The translations under genes and the position numbers were made by a program. The notes beneath the pieces were generated by a model that searched no databases, had not been told where the DNA came from, and was given only the letters and a program-made list of their open reading frames with translations. This document shows positions 14,701 through 27,600 of a stretch of DNA of 64,000 bases, piece by piece (positions within the stretch are counted from its first letter, which is position 1; every line of letters begins with the position of its first letter). This DNA comes from Siphonodentalium dalli (taxonomy: Eukaryota > Mollusca > Scaphopoda > Gadilida > Siphonodentaliidae), in contig CP136062.1 of NCBI GenBank assembly GCA_032622095.1, positions 17,921,739 to 17,985,738 of the forward strand, read 5' to 3'.

Positions 14701-17700
14701 AATAATGACCGACTGCTCGTGTGCTGAAGTAGGTCTGTACTCAGTATGGTGTGAATAATGATCGACTGCTCATGTGCTGAAGTAAGTCTGTACTCAGTAC
14801 GGTGTGAATAATGACCGACTGCTCGTGTGCTGAAGTAGGTCTGTACTCAGTACGGTGTGAATAATGACTGACTGCTCGTGTGCTGAAGTAAGTCTGTACT
14901 CAGTACGGTGTGAATAATGACTGACTGCTCGTGTGCTGAAGTAAGTCTGTACTCAGTATGGTGTGAATAATGACTGACTGCTCGTGTGCTGAAGTAAGTC
15001 TGTACTCAGTACGATGTGAATAATGGCTGACTGCTCGTGTGCTGAAGTAGGTCTGTACTCAGTATGGTGTGAATAATGACCGACTGCTCGTGTGCTGAAG
15101 TAAGTCTGTACTCAGTACGATGTGAATAATGACCGACTGCTCGTGTGCTGAAGTAGGTCTGTACTCAGTACGATGTGAATAATGACCGACTGCTCGTGTG
15201 CTGAAGTCAGTCTGTACTCAGTACAGTGTGAATAATGATCGACTGCTCGTGTGCTGAAGTAAGTCTGTACTCAGCACGGTGTGAATAATGACTGACTGCT
15301 CGTGTGCTGAAGTAAGTCTGTACTCAGTACGATGTGAATAATGACCGACTGCTCGTGTGCTGAAGTAGGTCTGTACTCAGTACGATGTGAATAATGACTG
15401 ACTGCTCGTGTGCTGAAGTAAGTCTGTACTCAGTACGATGTGAATAATGACCGACTGCTCGTGTGCTGAAGTAAGTCTGTACTCAGTACGGTGTGAATAA
15501 TGACTGACTGCTCGTGTGCTGAAGTAGGTCTGTACTCAGTACGGTGTGAATAATGACTGACTGCTCGTGTGCTGAAGTAAGTCTGTACTCAGTATGATGT
15601 GAATAATGACCGACTGCTCGTGTGCTGAAGTAGGTCTGTACTCAGTATGATGTGAATAATGACTGACTGCTCGTGTGCTGAAGTAGGTCTGTACTCAGTA
15701 TGGTGTGAATAATGATCGACTGCTCGTGTGCTGAAGTAAGTCTGTACTCAGTACGGTGTGAATAATGACCGACTGCTCGTGTGCTGAAGTAAGTCTGTAC
15801 TCAGTATGGTGTGAATAATGACCGACTGCTCGTGTGCTGAAGTAAGTCTGTACTCAGTACAGTGTGAATAATGACCGACTGCTCGTGTGCTGAAGTAAGT
15901 CTGTACTCAGTACAGTGTGAATAATGACCGACTGCTCGTGTGCTGAAGTAGGTCTGTACTCAGTATGGTGTGAATAATGATCGACTGCTCGTGTGCTGAA
16001 GTAAGTCTGTACTCAGTATGGTGTGAATAATGACCGACTGCTCGTGTGCTGAAGTAAGTCTGTACTCAGTACAGTGTGAATAATGACCGACTGCTCGTGT
16101 GCTGAAGTAGGTCTGTACTCAGTACGATGTGAATAATGACCGACTGCTCGTGTGCTGAAGTAAGTCTGTACTCAGTACAGTGTGAATAATGACAGACTGC
16201 TCGTGTCCTGAAGTAAGTCTGTACTCAGTACGGTGTGAATAATGACCGACTGCTCGTGTGCTGAAGTAGGTCTGTACTCAGTATGGTGTGAATAATGATC
16301 GACTGCTCGTGTGCTGAAGTAAGTCTGTACTCAGTACAGTGTGAATAATGACCGACTGCTCGTGTGCTGAAGTAGGTCTGTACTCAGTATGGTGTGAATA
16401 ATGATCGACTGCTCATGTGCTGAAGTAAGTCTGTACTCAGTACGGTGTGAATAATGACCGACTGCTCGTGTGCTGAAGTAGGTCTGTACTCAGTACGGTG
16501 TGAATAATGACTGACTGCTCGTGTGCTGAAGTAAGTCTGTACTCAGTACGGTGTGAATAATGACTGACTGCTCGTGTGCTGAAGTAAGTCTGTACTCAGT
16601 ATGGTGTGAATAATGAATGACTGCTCGTGTGCTGAAGTAAGTCTGTACTCAGTACGATGTGAATAATGACCGACTGCTCGTGTGCTGAAGTAGGTCTGTA
16701 CTCAGTATGGTCTGAATAATGACCGACTGCTCGTGTGCTGAAGTAAGTCTGTACTCAGTATGGTCTGAATAATGACTGACTTCTCGTGTGCTGAAGTAAG
16801 TCTGTACTCAGTACAGTGTGAATAATGACTGACTGCTCGTGTGCTGAAGTAAGTCTGTACTCAGTATGGTCTGAATAATGACTGACTGCTCGTGTGCTGA
16901 AGTAAGTCTGTACTCAGTACGATGTGAATAAAGACCGACTGCTCGTGTGCTGAAGTAAGTCTGTACTCAGTACAGTGTGAATAATGACCGACTGCTCGTG
17001 TGCTGAAGTAAGTCTGTACTCAGTACGGTGTGAATAATGACCGACTGCTCGTGTGCTGAAGTAGGTCTGTACTCAGTATGGTGTGAATAATGATCGACTG
17101 CTCGTGTGCTGAAGTAAGTCTGTACTCAGTACAGTGTGAATAATGACCGACTGCTCGTGTGCTGAAGTAGGTCTGTACTCAGTATGGTGTGAATAATGAT
17201 CGACTGCTCATGTGCTGAAGTAAGTCTGTACTCAGTACGGTGTGAATAATGACCGACTGCTCGTGTGCTGAAGTAGGTCTGTACTCAGTACGGTGTGAAT
17301 AATGACTGACTGCTCGTGTGCTGAAGTAAGTCTGTACTCAGTACGGTGTGAATAATGACTGACTGCTCGTGTGCTGAAGTAAGTCTGTACTCAGTATGGT
17401 GTGAATAATGACTGACTGCTCGTGTGCTGAAGTAAGTCTGTACTCAGTACGATGTGAATAATGACCGACTGCTCGTGTGCTGAAGTAGGTCTGTACTCAG
17501 TATGGTCTGAATAATGACCGACTGCTCGTGTGCTGAAGTAAGTCTGTACTCAGTATGGTCTGAATAATGACTGACTGCTCGTGTGCTGAAGTAAGTCTGT
17601 ACTCAGTACAGTGTGAATAATGACTGACTGCTCGTGTGCTGAAGTAAGTCTGTACTCAGTATGGTCTGAATAATGACTGACTGCTCGTGTGCTGAAGTAA

Positions 17701-20700
17701 GTCTGTACTCAGTACGATGTGAATAATGACCGACTGCTCGTGTGCTGAAGTAAGTCTGTACTCAGCACGGTGTGAATAATGACTGACTGCTCGTGTGCTG
17801 AAGTAGGTCTGTACTCAGTATGGTGTGAATAATGACCGACTGCTCGTGTGCTGAAGTAAGTCTGTACTCAGTACGATGTGAATAATGACCGACTGCTCGT
17901 GTGCTGAAGTAGGTCTGTACTCAGTACAATGTGAATAATGACCGACTGCTCGTGTGCTGAAGTAAGTCTGTACTCAGTACAGTGTGAATAATGATCGACT
18001 GCTCGTGTGCTGAAGTAAGTCTGTACTCAGCACGGTGTGAATAATGACTGACTGCTCGTGTGCTGAAGTAAGTCTGTACTCAGTACGATGTGAATAATGA
18101 CCGACTGCTCGTGTGCTGAAGTAGGTCTGTACTCAGTACGATGTGAATAATGACTGACTGCTCGTGTGCTGAAGTAAGTCTGTACTCAGTACGATGTGAA
18201 TAATGACCGACTGCTCGTGTGCTGAAGTAAGTCTGTACTCAGTACGGTGTGAATAATGACTGACTGCTCGTGTGCTGAAGTAGGTCTGTACTCAGTATGG
18301 TGTGAATAATGACCGACTGCTCGTGTGCTGAAGTAGGTCTGTACTCAGTACGGTGTGAATAATGACTGACTGCTCGTGTGCTGAAGTAAGTCTGTACTCA
18401 GTATGATGTGAATAATGACCGACTGCTCGTGTGCTGAAGTAGGTCTGTACTCAGTACGGTGTGAATAATGACCGACTGCTCGTGTGCTGAAGTAGGTCTG
18501 TACTCAGTACGGTGTGAATAATGACTGACTGCTCGTGTGCTGAAGTAAGTCTGTACTCAGTATGATGTGAATAATGACCGACTGCTCGTGTGCTGAAGTA
18601 GGTCTGTACTCAGTATGATGTGAATAATGACTGACTGCTCGTGTGCTGAAGTAGGTCTGTACTCAGTATGGTGTGAATAATGATCGACTGCTCGTGTGCT
18701 GAAGTAAGTCTGTACTCAGTACAGTGTGAATAATGACTGACTGCTCGTGTGCTGAAGTAGGTCTGTACTCAGTACGGTGTGAATAATGACCGACTGCTCG
18801 TGTGCTGAAGTAAGTCTGTACTCAGTACGGTGTGAATAATGACTGACTGCTCGTGTGCTGAAGTAGGTCTGTACTCAGTACAGTGTGAATAATGACCGAC
18901 TGCTCGTGTGCTGAAGTAAGTCTGTACTCAGTACGGTGTGAATAATGACCGACTGCTCGTGTGCTGAAGTAAGTCTGTACTCAGTACGGTGTGAATAATG
19001 ACCGACTGCTCGTGTGCTGAAGTAGGTCTGTACTCAGTATGGTGTGAATAATGACCGACTGCTCGTGTGCTGAAGTAAGTCTGTACTCAGTACAGTGTGA
19101 ATAATGACTGACTGCTCGTGTGCTGAAGTAAGTCTGAACTCAGTACGGTGTGAATAATGACCGACTGCTCGTGTGCTGAAGTAGGTCTGTACTCAGTACA
19201 GTGTGAATAATGACCGACTGCTCGTGTGCTGAAGTAAGTCTGTACTCAGTATGGTGTGAATAATGACTGACTGCTCGTGTGCTGAAGTAAGTCTGTACTC
19301 AGTATGGTGTGAATAATGACTGACTGCTCGTGTGCTGAAGTAGGTCTGTACTCAGTATGGTGTGAATAATGACCGACTGCTCGTGTGCTGAAGTAAGTCT
19401 GTACTCAGTACAGTGTGAATAATGACCGACTGCTTGTGTGCTGAAGTAAGTCTGTACTCAGTATGGTGTGAATAATGACTGACTGCTCGTGTGCTGAAGT
19501 AAGTCTGTACTCAGTACGGTGTGAATAATGATCGACTGCTCGTGTGCTGAAGTAGGTCTGTACTCAGTATGGTCTGAATAATGACCGACTGCTCGTGTGC
19601 TGAAGTAAGTCTGTACTCAGTATGGTCTGAATAATGACTGACTGCTCGTGTGCTGAAGTAAGTCTGTACTCAGTACAGTGTGAATAATGACTGACTGCTC
19701 GTGTGCTGAAGTAAGTCTGTACTCAGTATGGTCTGAATAATGACTGACTGCTCGTGTGCTGAAGTAAGTCTGTACTCAGTACGATGTGAATAATGACCGA
19801 CTGCTCGTGTGCTGAAGTAAGTCTGTACTCAGCACGGTGTGAATAATGACTGACTGCTCGTGTGCTGAAGTAGGTCTGTACTCAGTATGATGTGAATAAT
19901 GACCGACTGCTCGTGTGCTGAAGTAGGTCTGTACTCAGTACGGTGTGAATAATGACCGACTGCTCGTGTGCTGAAGTAGGTCTGTACTCAGTACGGTGTG
20001 AATAATGACTGACTGCTCGTGTGCTGAAGTAAGTCTGTACTCAGTATGATGTGAATAATGACCGACTGCTCGTGTGCTGAAGTAGGTCTGTACTCAGTAT
20101 GATGTGAATAATGACTGACTGCTCGTGTGCTGAAGTAGGTCTGTACTCAGTATGGTGTGAATAATGATCGACTGCTCGTGTGCTGAAGTAAGTCTGTACT
20201 CAGTATGGTGTGAATAATGACCGACTGCTCGTGTGCTGAAGTAGGTCTGTACTCAGTATGGTGTGAATAATGACCGACTGCTCGTGTGCTGAAGTAAGTC
20301 TGTACTCAGTACAGTGTGAATAATGACTGACTGCTCGTGTGCTGAAGTAGGTCTGTACTCAGTACGGTGTGAATAATGACCGACTGCTCGTGTGCTGAAG
20401 TAAGTCTGTACTCAGTACAGTGTGAATAATGACTGACTGCTCGTGTGCTGAAGTAGGTCTGTACTCAGTACAGTGTGAATAATGACTGACTGCTCGTGTG
20501 CTGAAGTAAGTCTGTACTCAGTACGGTGTGAATAATGACCGACTGCTCGTGTGCTGAAGTAAGTCTGTACTCAGTACGGTGTGAATAATGACCGACTGCT
20601 CGTGTGCTGAAGTAGGTCTGTACTCAGTATGGTGTGAATAATGACCGACTGCTCGTGTGCTGAAGTAAGTCTGTACTCAGTACAGTGTGAATAATGACTG

Positions 20701-22171
20701 ACTGCTCGTGTGCTGAAGTAAGTCTGTACTCAGTACGGTGTGAATAATGACCGACTGCTCGTGTGCTGAAGTAGGTCTGTACTCAGTACAGTGTGAATAA
20801 TGACCGACTGCTCGTGTGCTGAAGTAAGTCTGTACTCAGTATGGTGTGAATAATGACCGACTGCTCGTGTGCTGAAGTAAGTCTGTATTCAGTACAGTGT
20901 GAATAATGACCGACTGCTCGTGTGCTGAAGTAAGTCTGTACTCAGTATGGTCTGAATAATGACTGACTGCTCGTGTGCTGAAGTAAGTCTGTACTCAGTA
21001 CAGTGTGAATAATGACCGACTGCTCGTTTGCTGAAGTAAGTCTGTACTCAGTATGGTGTGAATAATGACCGACTGCTCGTGTGCTGAAGTAAGTCTGTAC
21101 TCAGTACAGTGTGAATAATGACCGACTGCTCATGTGCTGAAGTAAGTCTGTACTCAGTATGGTCTGAATAATGACTGACTGCTCGTGTGCTGAAGTAAGT
21201 CTGTACTCAGTACAGTGTGAATAATGACCGACTGCTCGTGTGCTGAAGTAAGTCTGTACTCAGTACAGTGTGAATAATGACCGACTGCTCGTGTGCTGAA
21301 GTAGGTCTGTACTCAGTATGGTGTGAATAATGACCGACTGCTCGTGTGCTGAAGTAAGTCTGTACTCAGTATGGTCTGAATAATGACTGACTGCTCGTGT
21401 GCTGAAGTAAGTCTGTACTCAGTACAGTGTGAATAATGACCGACTGCTCGTGTGCTGAAGTAAGTCTGTACTCAGTACAGTGTGAATAATGACCGACTGC
21501 TCGTGTGCTGAAGTAGGTCTGAACGCAGTACGGTGTGAATAATGACCGACTGCTCGTGTGCTGAAGTAAGTCTGTACTCAGTACGGTGTGAATAATGACT
21601 GACTGCTCGTGTGCTGAAGTAAGTCTGTACTCAGTATGGTGTGAATAATGACCGACTGCTCGTGTGCTGAAGTAAGTCTGTACTCAGTACGGTGTGAATA
21701 ATGACCGACTGCTCGTGTGCTGAAGTAAGTCTGTACTCAGTACTGTGTGAATATAATGAGCGACTGCTCGTGTGCTGAAGTAAGTCTGTACTCAGTACAG
21801 TGTGAATAATGACTGACTGCTCGTGTGCTGAAGTAAGTCTGTACTCAGTATGGTGTGAATAATGACTGACTGCTCGTGTGCTGAAGTAAGTATGTACTCA
21901 GTATGATGTGAATAATGACTGACTGCTCGTGTGCTGAACTAAGTCTGTACTCAGTATGGTGTGAATAATGACTGACTGCTCGTGTGCTGAAGTAAGTCTG
22001 TACTCAGTACGGTGTGAATAATGACCGACTGCTCGTGTGCTGAAGTAAGTCTGTACTCAGTACGGTGTGAATAATGACCGACTGCTCGTGTGCTGAAGTA
22101 AGTCTGTACTCAGTACGGTGTGAATAATGACCGACTGCTCGTTTGCTGAAGTAAGTCTGTACTCAGTACGG
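11720..22171. repeat. 53-bp satellite array, about 197 copies, with long-range block duplications
   Basis: Unit of 53 bp, marker TCAGTA at 11720, 11773 and on. It includes an 11-bp palindrome GTACTCAGTAC and the string GAAGTAAGTC, which alternates with GAAGTAGGTC. Rare variants show higher-order structure. CTGCTCATGT occurs at 11798, 13971, 14766, 16409 and 17204: spacings of 15 units repeat, and 13971/16409 and 14766/17204 are both 46 units apart. CTCAGCAC occurs at 12355 and 12620 and again at 17761 and 18026 (102 units). No coding potential. Confidence 0.96.
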
Positions 22172-22334
22172 ACGTATAACAGCCAAGAGTTAATAATAGA
22201 TGGCAGACTCTTACATGTATATCTGATCGCTCATATATATAATTATGGAAACACATTATTATAAAGAACAGTTTGTTTTGTCAAGTCGATTTTACTGTTT
22301 GGGTCATATGGGAGGCCAAATTCACATTTAATAA

Positions 22335-22492
22335 TTAATTGTGCTTAAGCGCAATCAATTGCGCTTAAGCGCAATTAATTGCACTTAAGCGCAAATAATT
22401 ACGCTTAAGCGCAATCAATTGTGCTTAAGCGCAATCATTGCGCTTAAATTGCGCTTAAGCATAATTATTTGCGCTTAAGCGCAATTCATGGT
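22335..22492. repeat. Left sub-terminal cluster of GCGCTTAAGCGC palindromes
   Basis: About eight copies of a 12-bp palindrome around CTTAAG, spaced by short AATTAATT-like linkers, with point variants (GTGCTTAAGCGC, GCACTTAAGCGC). A matching cluster lies inside the opposite end of the element. Paired sub-terminal motif clusters are typical transposase-binding arrangements; that role is inference. The 2376-bp tandem duplication breakpoint falls in this cluster, at about 22439. Confidence 0.85.
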
Positions 22493-23002
22493 TATATGTA
22501 ACAAAACACCCCTGGTGAATAAATAGGTTTCTCCATAACTTAGCATTAACTCCTATGGACATGTCACTTCTTGGTTTCATTGGTTTGGATGGGTAGGGAG
22601 CTAGCCCAACTTCTTTATCAAATTGGCTGACTCGCAATAGTATCACCTTCTGTTTTAGTTGGAGCGATTCGTGATAGCATTATATTATCTTCGTATATAT
22701 TAGTTGGGGCTACTTGCAATAGCATTACTTTCTGTATTAGTCGGGGCGACATTGATTTTCTTCAATTTTCGAGTATACAGGCACACCATATGAGGGAAGC
22801 AAGCCCTCGGTGACACCACATTCACACTATATGATCATGGAAATACTATAGATTTGTGCAAGAGCTGCTGATTTAATAAGAAAAACTAGAGCTTCAGGAC
22901 TGAGACACCAAAGCTCCAGTAATTACACACCAATTTTTGGACAGGGATGCTGATAATATGAAAATAGGGTTTTTTTCCCCTGATTTAAGTCAATAAGTAA
23001 AC

Positions 23003-23220
23003 CATACAGTAATGCTCTAATTAATCGACTCCTTAACCACAGCAGAATTATGGATAACTTTTCAGGATTTAGTCGGAAATATGGCTTGTTGCCATTCATC
23101 GGAAAGCTCTCGAGAGCTTTTCGATAAATGGCAACAAGCCATATTTCCGACTAAATCCTGAAAAGTTACCCATAATTCTGCTGTGGTTAAGAAGTCGATT
23201 AAATAGAGCATTACTGTATG
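23003..23220. repeat. 218-bp near-perfect foldback (MITE-like)
   Basis: The arms mirror around 23111/23112, where AAAGCTCTCGAGAGCTTT is a perfect palindrome; outer ends are CATACAGTAATGCTCTA and its complement. Arms are about 108 bp with few mismatches and almost no loop. The same arm sequence occurs at 46219-46348 and in the duplicated copy at 25379-25596, so this is a mobile foldback family rather than a local inversion. The short minus-strand open frames across it are by-products of the palindrome. Confidence 0.85.
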
Positions 23221-23524
23221 AGGTAAGAAAGCCCTCATGCAGTGACACCGCATGCATGTATAGGATATTACCATAGTAAAGGCTAAAATCTGTGCAAAAA
23301 TACATTAAAAACATCATACAAAACATTACTAGAGTTCCGGGAAGGAGACATCAATTCTTTGGATAGAGGGATGCTGATAATATGTAATTAGGGGATTCTC
23401 CTTGTTGAACACATACTCACAGTTTGACTGTTGAGTACAGGTCAAAATTAGCCCAATGCTCATCTTGTGTTGCTAGGTGATACACCAGGTCATGCTAATA
23501 GTTTATGGGTAGGTTAGATAGTAG

Positions 23525-23695
23525 TCACAATTACGCTTAAGCGCAATTGATTGCGCTTAAGCACAATTAATTGCGCTTAAGCGTAATTAATTACGCTTAA
23601 GCGTAAATGCCCTATTTGCGCTTAAGCACAATATGTGGTATTTGCGCTTAAGCGCAATTGATTGCGCTTAAGCGCAAATACCACATATTGTGGCG
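23525..23695. repeat. Right sub-terminal cluster of GCGCTTAAGCGC palindromes
   Basis: About seven copies of the same motif as on the left, some as ACGCTTAAGCGT. Within it 23627-23692 is itself a 66-bp palindrome (CACAATATGTGGTATTTGCG and its complement as arms). The cluster lies just inside the right terminal inverted repeat. Confidence 0.85.
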
Positions 23696-24239
23696 CAATT
23701 CATTATTAAATGTGAATTTGGCCTCCCATAGGGTCACAGTTCATGGAGTCTAAACAATGTCTCAAATTGACACTCTTTTTTATATTTAAATTTATACAAC
23801 TAGAACGCACAGAAAGTGTACATGACTGACTCCTGAGGTTTGTGGAATCATACGATTTCTCTCGGTAACTTTTTGGTCATCAAGGCAGGGGTAGAGTTTG
23901 AAATTCAAAGTGGGGCCCCCTCCAAACATAAACCTTCTAACATGGTACACAGATATCAATGTCGTTAATTTAAAATTTATTAATCAAAACTTGTTGTCAA
24001 AGAATGCATATGAGAATACACTGATCATATTTTGTCACCACAAAAGAATAAACATGTTTTTGTTTTCTGGTATTGTCTAAATACCAGTGCCAAATTGTTC
24101 AGACGTCTGAAGAAAAAACCCATAAGTTTTGATATCCCTCAAATTTGGTCTTTTTGATTTCAAAGTCATTCATAAAACAAGGGGTACGCATCTAAGATGC
24201 TTTTGTCGAGTTTTTTGGCAGTCGAACCAAACTTCTGCC

Positions 24240-24700
24240 AATAAGGTGCACAACTCCGGGAATGAAAGTTGGACGGTGGTATATTATTGCAATAGACCTA
24301 TATACCAAATATCAATTGAATCCGTTAATATTTCATTGAGTTATCGCACTAACGGTGATAAAATTGTGATTAAAATAGACAAACTAAGACCCATAACTCC
24401 AGAAAAAAATTCGGACAAACCAGGTTTTCGAACTCGTCCGAGATATTGTTGCAATAGACTCGTATACCAAATATTGTTTAAATCGGTTAATATTTCATTG
24501 AGTTATCGCGCTAACGGTGATAAAATTGCTAAAAATAGACGAACTAAGACCCATAACTCCAGAAAATAAATTCGGAGAAACCTGGTTTTCGAACTCGTCC
24601 GAGATATTGTTGCAAGAGTCTCATATACCAAATATTGTTGAAATTGGTTAATATTTGCGTGAGTTATCGCGCTAACGGTGAAAAACTTAACTAAAAAACA
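24240..24700. repeat. About 161-bp diverged tandem repeat (three units)
   Basis: ATACCAAAT recurs at 24303, 24464 and 24625, followed each time by GAGTTATCGC and CTAACGGTGA, then AAGACCCATAACTCCAGAAA and TTTTCGAACTCGTCCGAGAT. It has the style of the dispersed 'CCATAACTC' repeats seen elsewhere in the window. The 146-residue open frame over it is repeat-derived. Duplicated at about 26616-27076. Confidence 0.75.
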
Positions 24701-24814
24701 TTTAAGATGGATAACTCTTGTAAAAAAGTTCGGACGTGACCCATTTTTTTACAGGCAGTAAATAGTCATTGGGAGCAACTGACATACCACAAAATTTTTG
24801 AATCCGTTCACAAA

Positions 24815-27190
24815 TGCGCTTAAATTGCGCTTAAGCATAATTATTTGCGCTTAAGCGCAATTCATGGTTATATGTAACAAAACACCCCTGGTGAATAAAT
24901 AGGTTTCTCCATAACTTAGCATTAACTCCTATGGACATGTCACTTCTTGGTTTCATTGGTTTGGATGGGTAGGGAGCTAGCCCAACTTCTTTATCAAATT
25001 GGCTGACTCGCAATAGTATCACCTTCTGTTTTAGTTGGAGCGATTCGTGATAGCATTATATTATCTTCGTATATATTAGTTGGGGCTACTTGCAATAGCA
25101 TTACTTTCTGTATTAGTCGGGGCGACATTGATTTTCTTCAATTTTCGAGTATACAGGCACACCATATGAGGGAAGCAAGCCCTCGGTGACACCACATTCA
25201 CACTATATGATCATGGAAATACTATAGATTTGTGCAAGAGCTGCTGATTTAATAAGAAAAACTAGAGCTTCAGGACTGAGACACCAAAGCTCCAGTAATT
25301 ACACACCAATTTTTGGACAGGGATGCTGATAATATGAAAATAGGGTTTTTTTCCCCTGATTTAAGTCAATAAGTAAACCATACAGTAATGCTCTAATTAA
25401 TCGACTCCTTAACCACAGCAGAATTATGGATAACTTTTCAGGATTTAGTCGGAAATATGGCTTGTTGCCATTCATCGGAAAGCTCTCGAGAGCTTTTCGA
25501 TAAATGGCAACAAGCCATATTTCCGACTAAATCCTGAAAAGTTACCCATAATTCTGCTGTGGTTAAGAAGTCGATTAAATAGAGCATTACTGTATGAGGT
25601 AAGAAAGCCCTCATGCAGTGACACCGCATGCATGTATAGGATATTACCATAGTAAAGGCTAAAATCTGTGCAAAAATACATTAAAAACATCATACAAAAC
25701 ATTACTAGAGTTCCGGGAAGGAGACATCAATTCTTTGGATAGAGGGATGCTGATAATATGTAATTAGGGGATTCTCCTTGTTGAACACATACTCACAGTT
25801 TGACTGTTGAGTACAGGTCAAAATTAGCCCAATGCTCATCTTGTGTTGCTAGGTGATACACCAGGTCATGCTAATAGTTTATGGGTAGGTTAGATAGTAG
25901 TCACAATTACGCTTAAGCGCAATTGATTGCGCTTAAGCACAATTAATTGCGCTTAAGCGTAATTAATTACGCTTAAGCGTAAATGCCCTATTTGCGCTTA
26001 AGCATAATATGTGGTATTTGCGCTTAAGCGCAATTGATTGCGCTTAAGCGCAAATACCACATATTGTGGCGCAATTCATTATTAAATGTGAATTTGGCCT
26101 CCCATAGGGTCACAGTTCATGGAGTCTAAACAATGTCTCAAATTGACACTCTTTTTTATATTTAAATTTATACAACTAGAACGCACAGAAAGTGTACATG
26201 ACTGACTCCTGAGGTTTGTGGAATCATACGATTTCTCTCGGTAACTTTTTGGTCATCAAGGCAGGGGTAGAGTTTGAAATTCAAAGTGGGGCCCCCTCCA
26301 AACATAAACCTTCTAACATGGTACACAGATATCGATGTCGTTAATTTAAAATTTATTAATCAAAACTTGTTGTCAAAGAATGCATATGAGAATACACTGA
26401 TCATATTTTGTCACCACAAAAGAATAAACATGTTTTTGTTTTCTGGTATTGTCTTAATACCAGTGCCAAATTGTTCAGACGTCTGAAGAAAAAACCCATA
26501 AGTTTTTGATATCCCTCAAATTTGGTCTTTTTGATTTCAAAGTCATTCATAAAACAAGGGGTACGCATCTAAGATGCTTTTGTCGAGTTTTTTGGCAGTC
26601 GAACCAAACTTCTGCCAATAAGGTGCACAACTCCGGGAATGAAGTTGGACGGTGGTATATTATTGCAATAGACCTATATACCAAATATCAATTGAATCCG
26701 TTAATATTTCATTGAGTTATCGCACTAACGGTGATAAAATTGTGATTAAAATAGACAAACTAAGACCCATAACTCCAGAAAAAAATTCGGACAAACCAGG
26801 TTTTCGAACTCGTCCGAGATATTGTTGCAATAGACTCGTATACCAAATATTGTTTAAATCGGTTAATATTTCATTGAGTTATCGCGCTAACGGTGATAAA
26901 ATTGCTAAAAATAGACGAACTAAGACCCATAACTCCAGAAAATAAATTCGGAGAAACCTGGTTTTCGAACTCGTCCGAGATATTGTTGCAAGAGTCTCAT
27001 ATACCAAATATTGTTGAAATTGGTTAATATTTGCGTGAGTTATCGCGCTAACGGTGAAAAACTTAACTAAAAAACATTTAAGATGGATAACTCTTGTAAA
27101 AAAGTTCGGACGTGACCCATTTTTTTACAGGCAGTAAATAGTCATTGGGAGCAACTGACATACCACAAAATTTTTGAATCCGTTCACAAA
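24815..27190. repeat. Second copy of the 2376-bp tandem duplication
   Basis: It contains a 5'-truncated copy of the transposon (left TIR missing, right TIR ending at 26106 with GGGTCA at 26107-26112) and the foldback at 25379-25596. The junction at 24814/24815 joins CCGTTCACAAA to the palindrome cluster; the second copy ends where CCGTTCACAAATG continues into unique sequence near 27190. Confidence 0.9.
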
Positions 27191-27600
27191 TGTCAAAGTT
27201 ATAAGGCATTCTTTAGGTCCGCCGCCCGCCCGCAAACCGTCCCTCGTCAAACCATAAGTCGAGTTTTTGAAAAACTCGACTAACAAATACAAGAACATGC
27301 ACCACAGGGTACTAGCAAACCCCCATGGTGCAAATAAAGGACAAATCTGAACATTCAATAACATTTTATATTTTGTTGAAGGCCAGAAAACCATATTTTC
27401 CAGTTAAACAAAGAAGGATAAGTTAGAACGGAAATATGAAAAATATCTTTTGAAAGAAAGGCTTTCTGATGGCTAAGTTCGCTAACCTCCAATTTCATTC
27501 AGATCTGACGACCTATGACTGAGATAATTGCTCGGATGGATGCATGGATGGATGGACAGACGGATGCATGTCAATCTTCGCATGTGGTATTATATTATAC
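27191..27600. other. Mostly unique sequence with a hairpin and a short GGAT tract
   Basis: A small inverted repeat GTCGAGTTTTTGAAAAACTCGAC-type hairpin lies near 27259-27281, and a GGATGGATG/GACGGATG tract near 27533-27570. No convincing gene. If the exon at 27601-27782 is real, this lies in its downstream intron. Confidence 0.5.

Larger units (their letters stand above)
22307..23730. mobile_element. Non-autonomous TIR transposon with 6-bp target-site repeats (GGGTCA)
   Basis: The ends form inverted repeats of about 29 bp (left begins TATGGGAGGCCAAATTCAC, right ends with its reverse complement). Both sides are flanked by a direct GGGTCA (22301-22306 and 23731-23736), read as target-site duplications. 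Inside each end lies a cluster of GCGCTTAAGCGC palindromes; the centre holds a 218-bp foldback. No transposase is visible in this 1424-bp element. Sequence at 22783-22960 resembles 23215-23400, so the interior also holds an old direct duplication around the foldback. I do not assign a superfamily; Dada (6-7 bp) and Polinton (6 bp) are among those with this target-site length. Confidence 0.7.
22439..24814. repeat. First copy of a 2376-bp tandem duplication
   Basis: Runs from TGCGCTTAAATTGCGC in the left palindrome cluster through the transposon and its right flank. It is followed directly by a second copy at an offset of 2376 (2377 after an indel). I found about five differences: 23957 A/G in GATATC(A/G)ATG, a substitution in a palindrome copy near 23626, one near 24076, and two single-base indels near 24127 and 24264. 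Such identity means either a recent event or a misassembly. Confidence 0.9.

Noticed and set aside
1-22171. Satellite arrays as possible CRISPR arrays
   Set aside because: Units are contiguous without unique spacers, and the context is eukaryotic.
24129-24569. 146-codon plus-strand frame
   Set aside because: It lies over three 161-bp repeat units, and a 1-bp indel breaks it in the second copy of the duplication.
22455-25702. Short minus-strand frames that occur twice, 2376 bp apart
   Set aside because: Both come from the tandem duplication, and they cross transposon ends and a foldback. Repetition here is not evidence of conservation.
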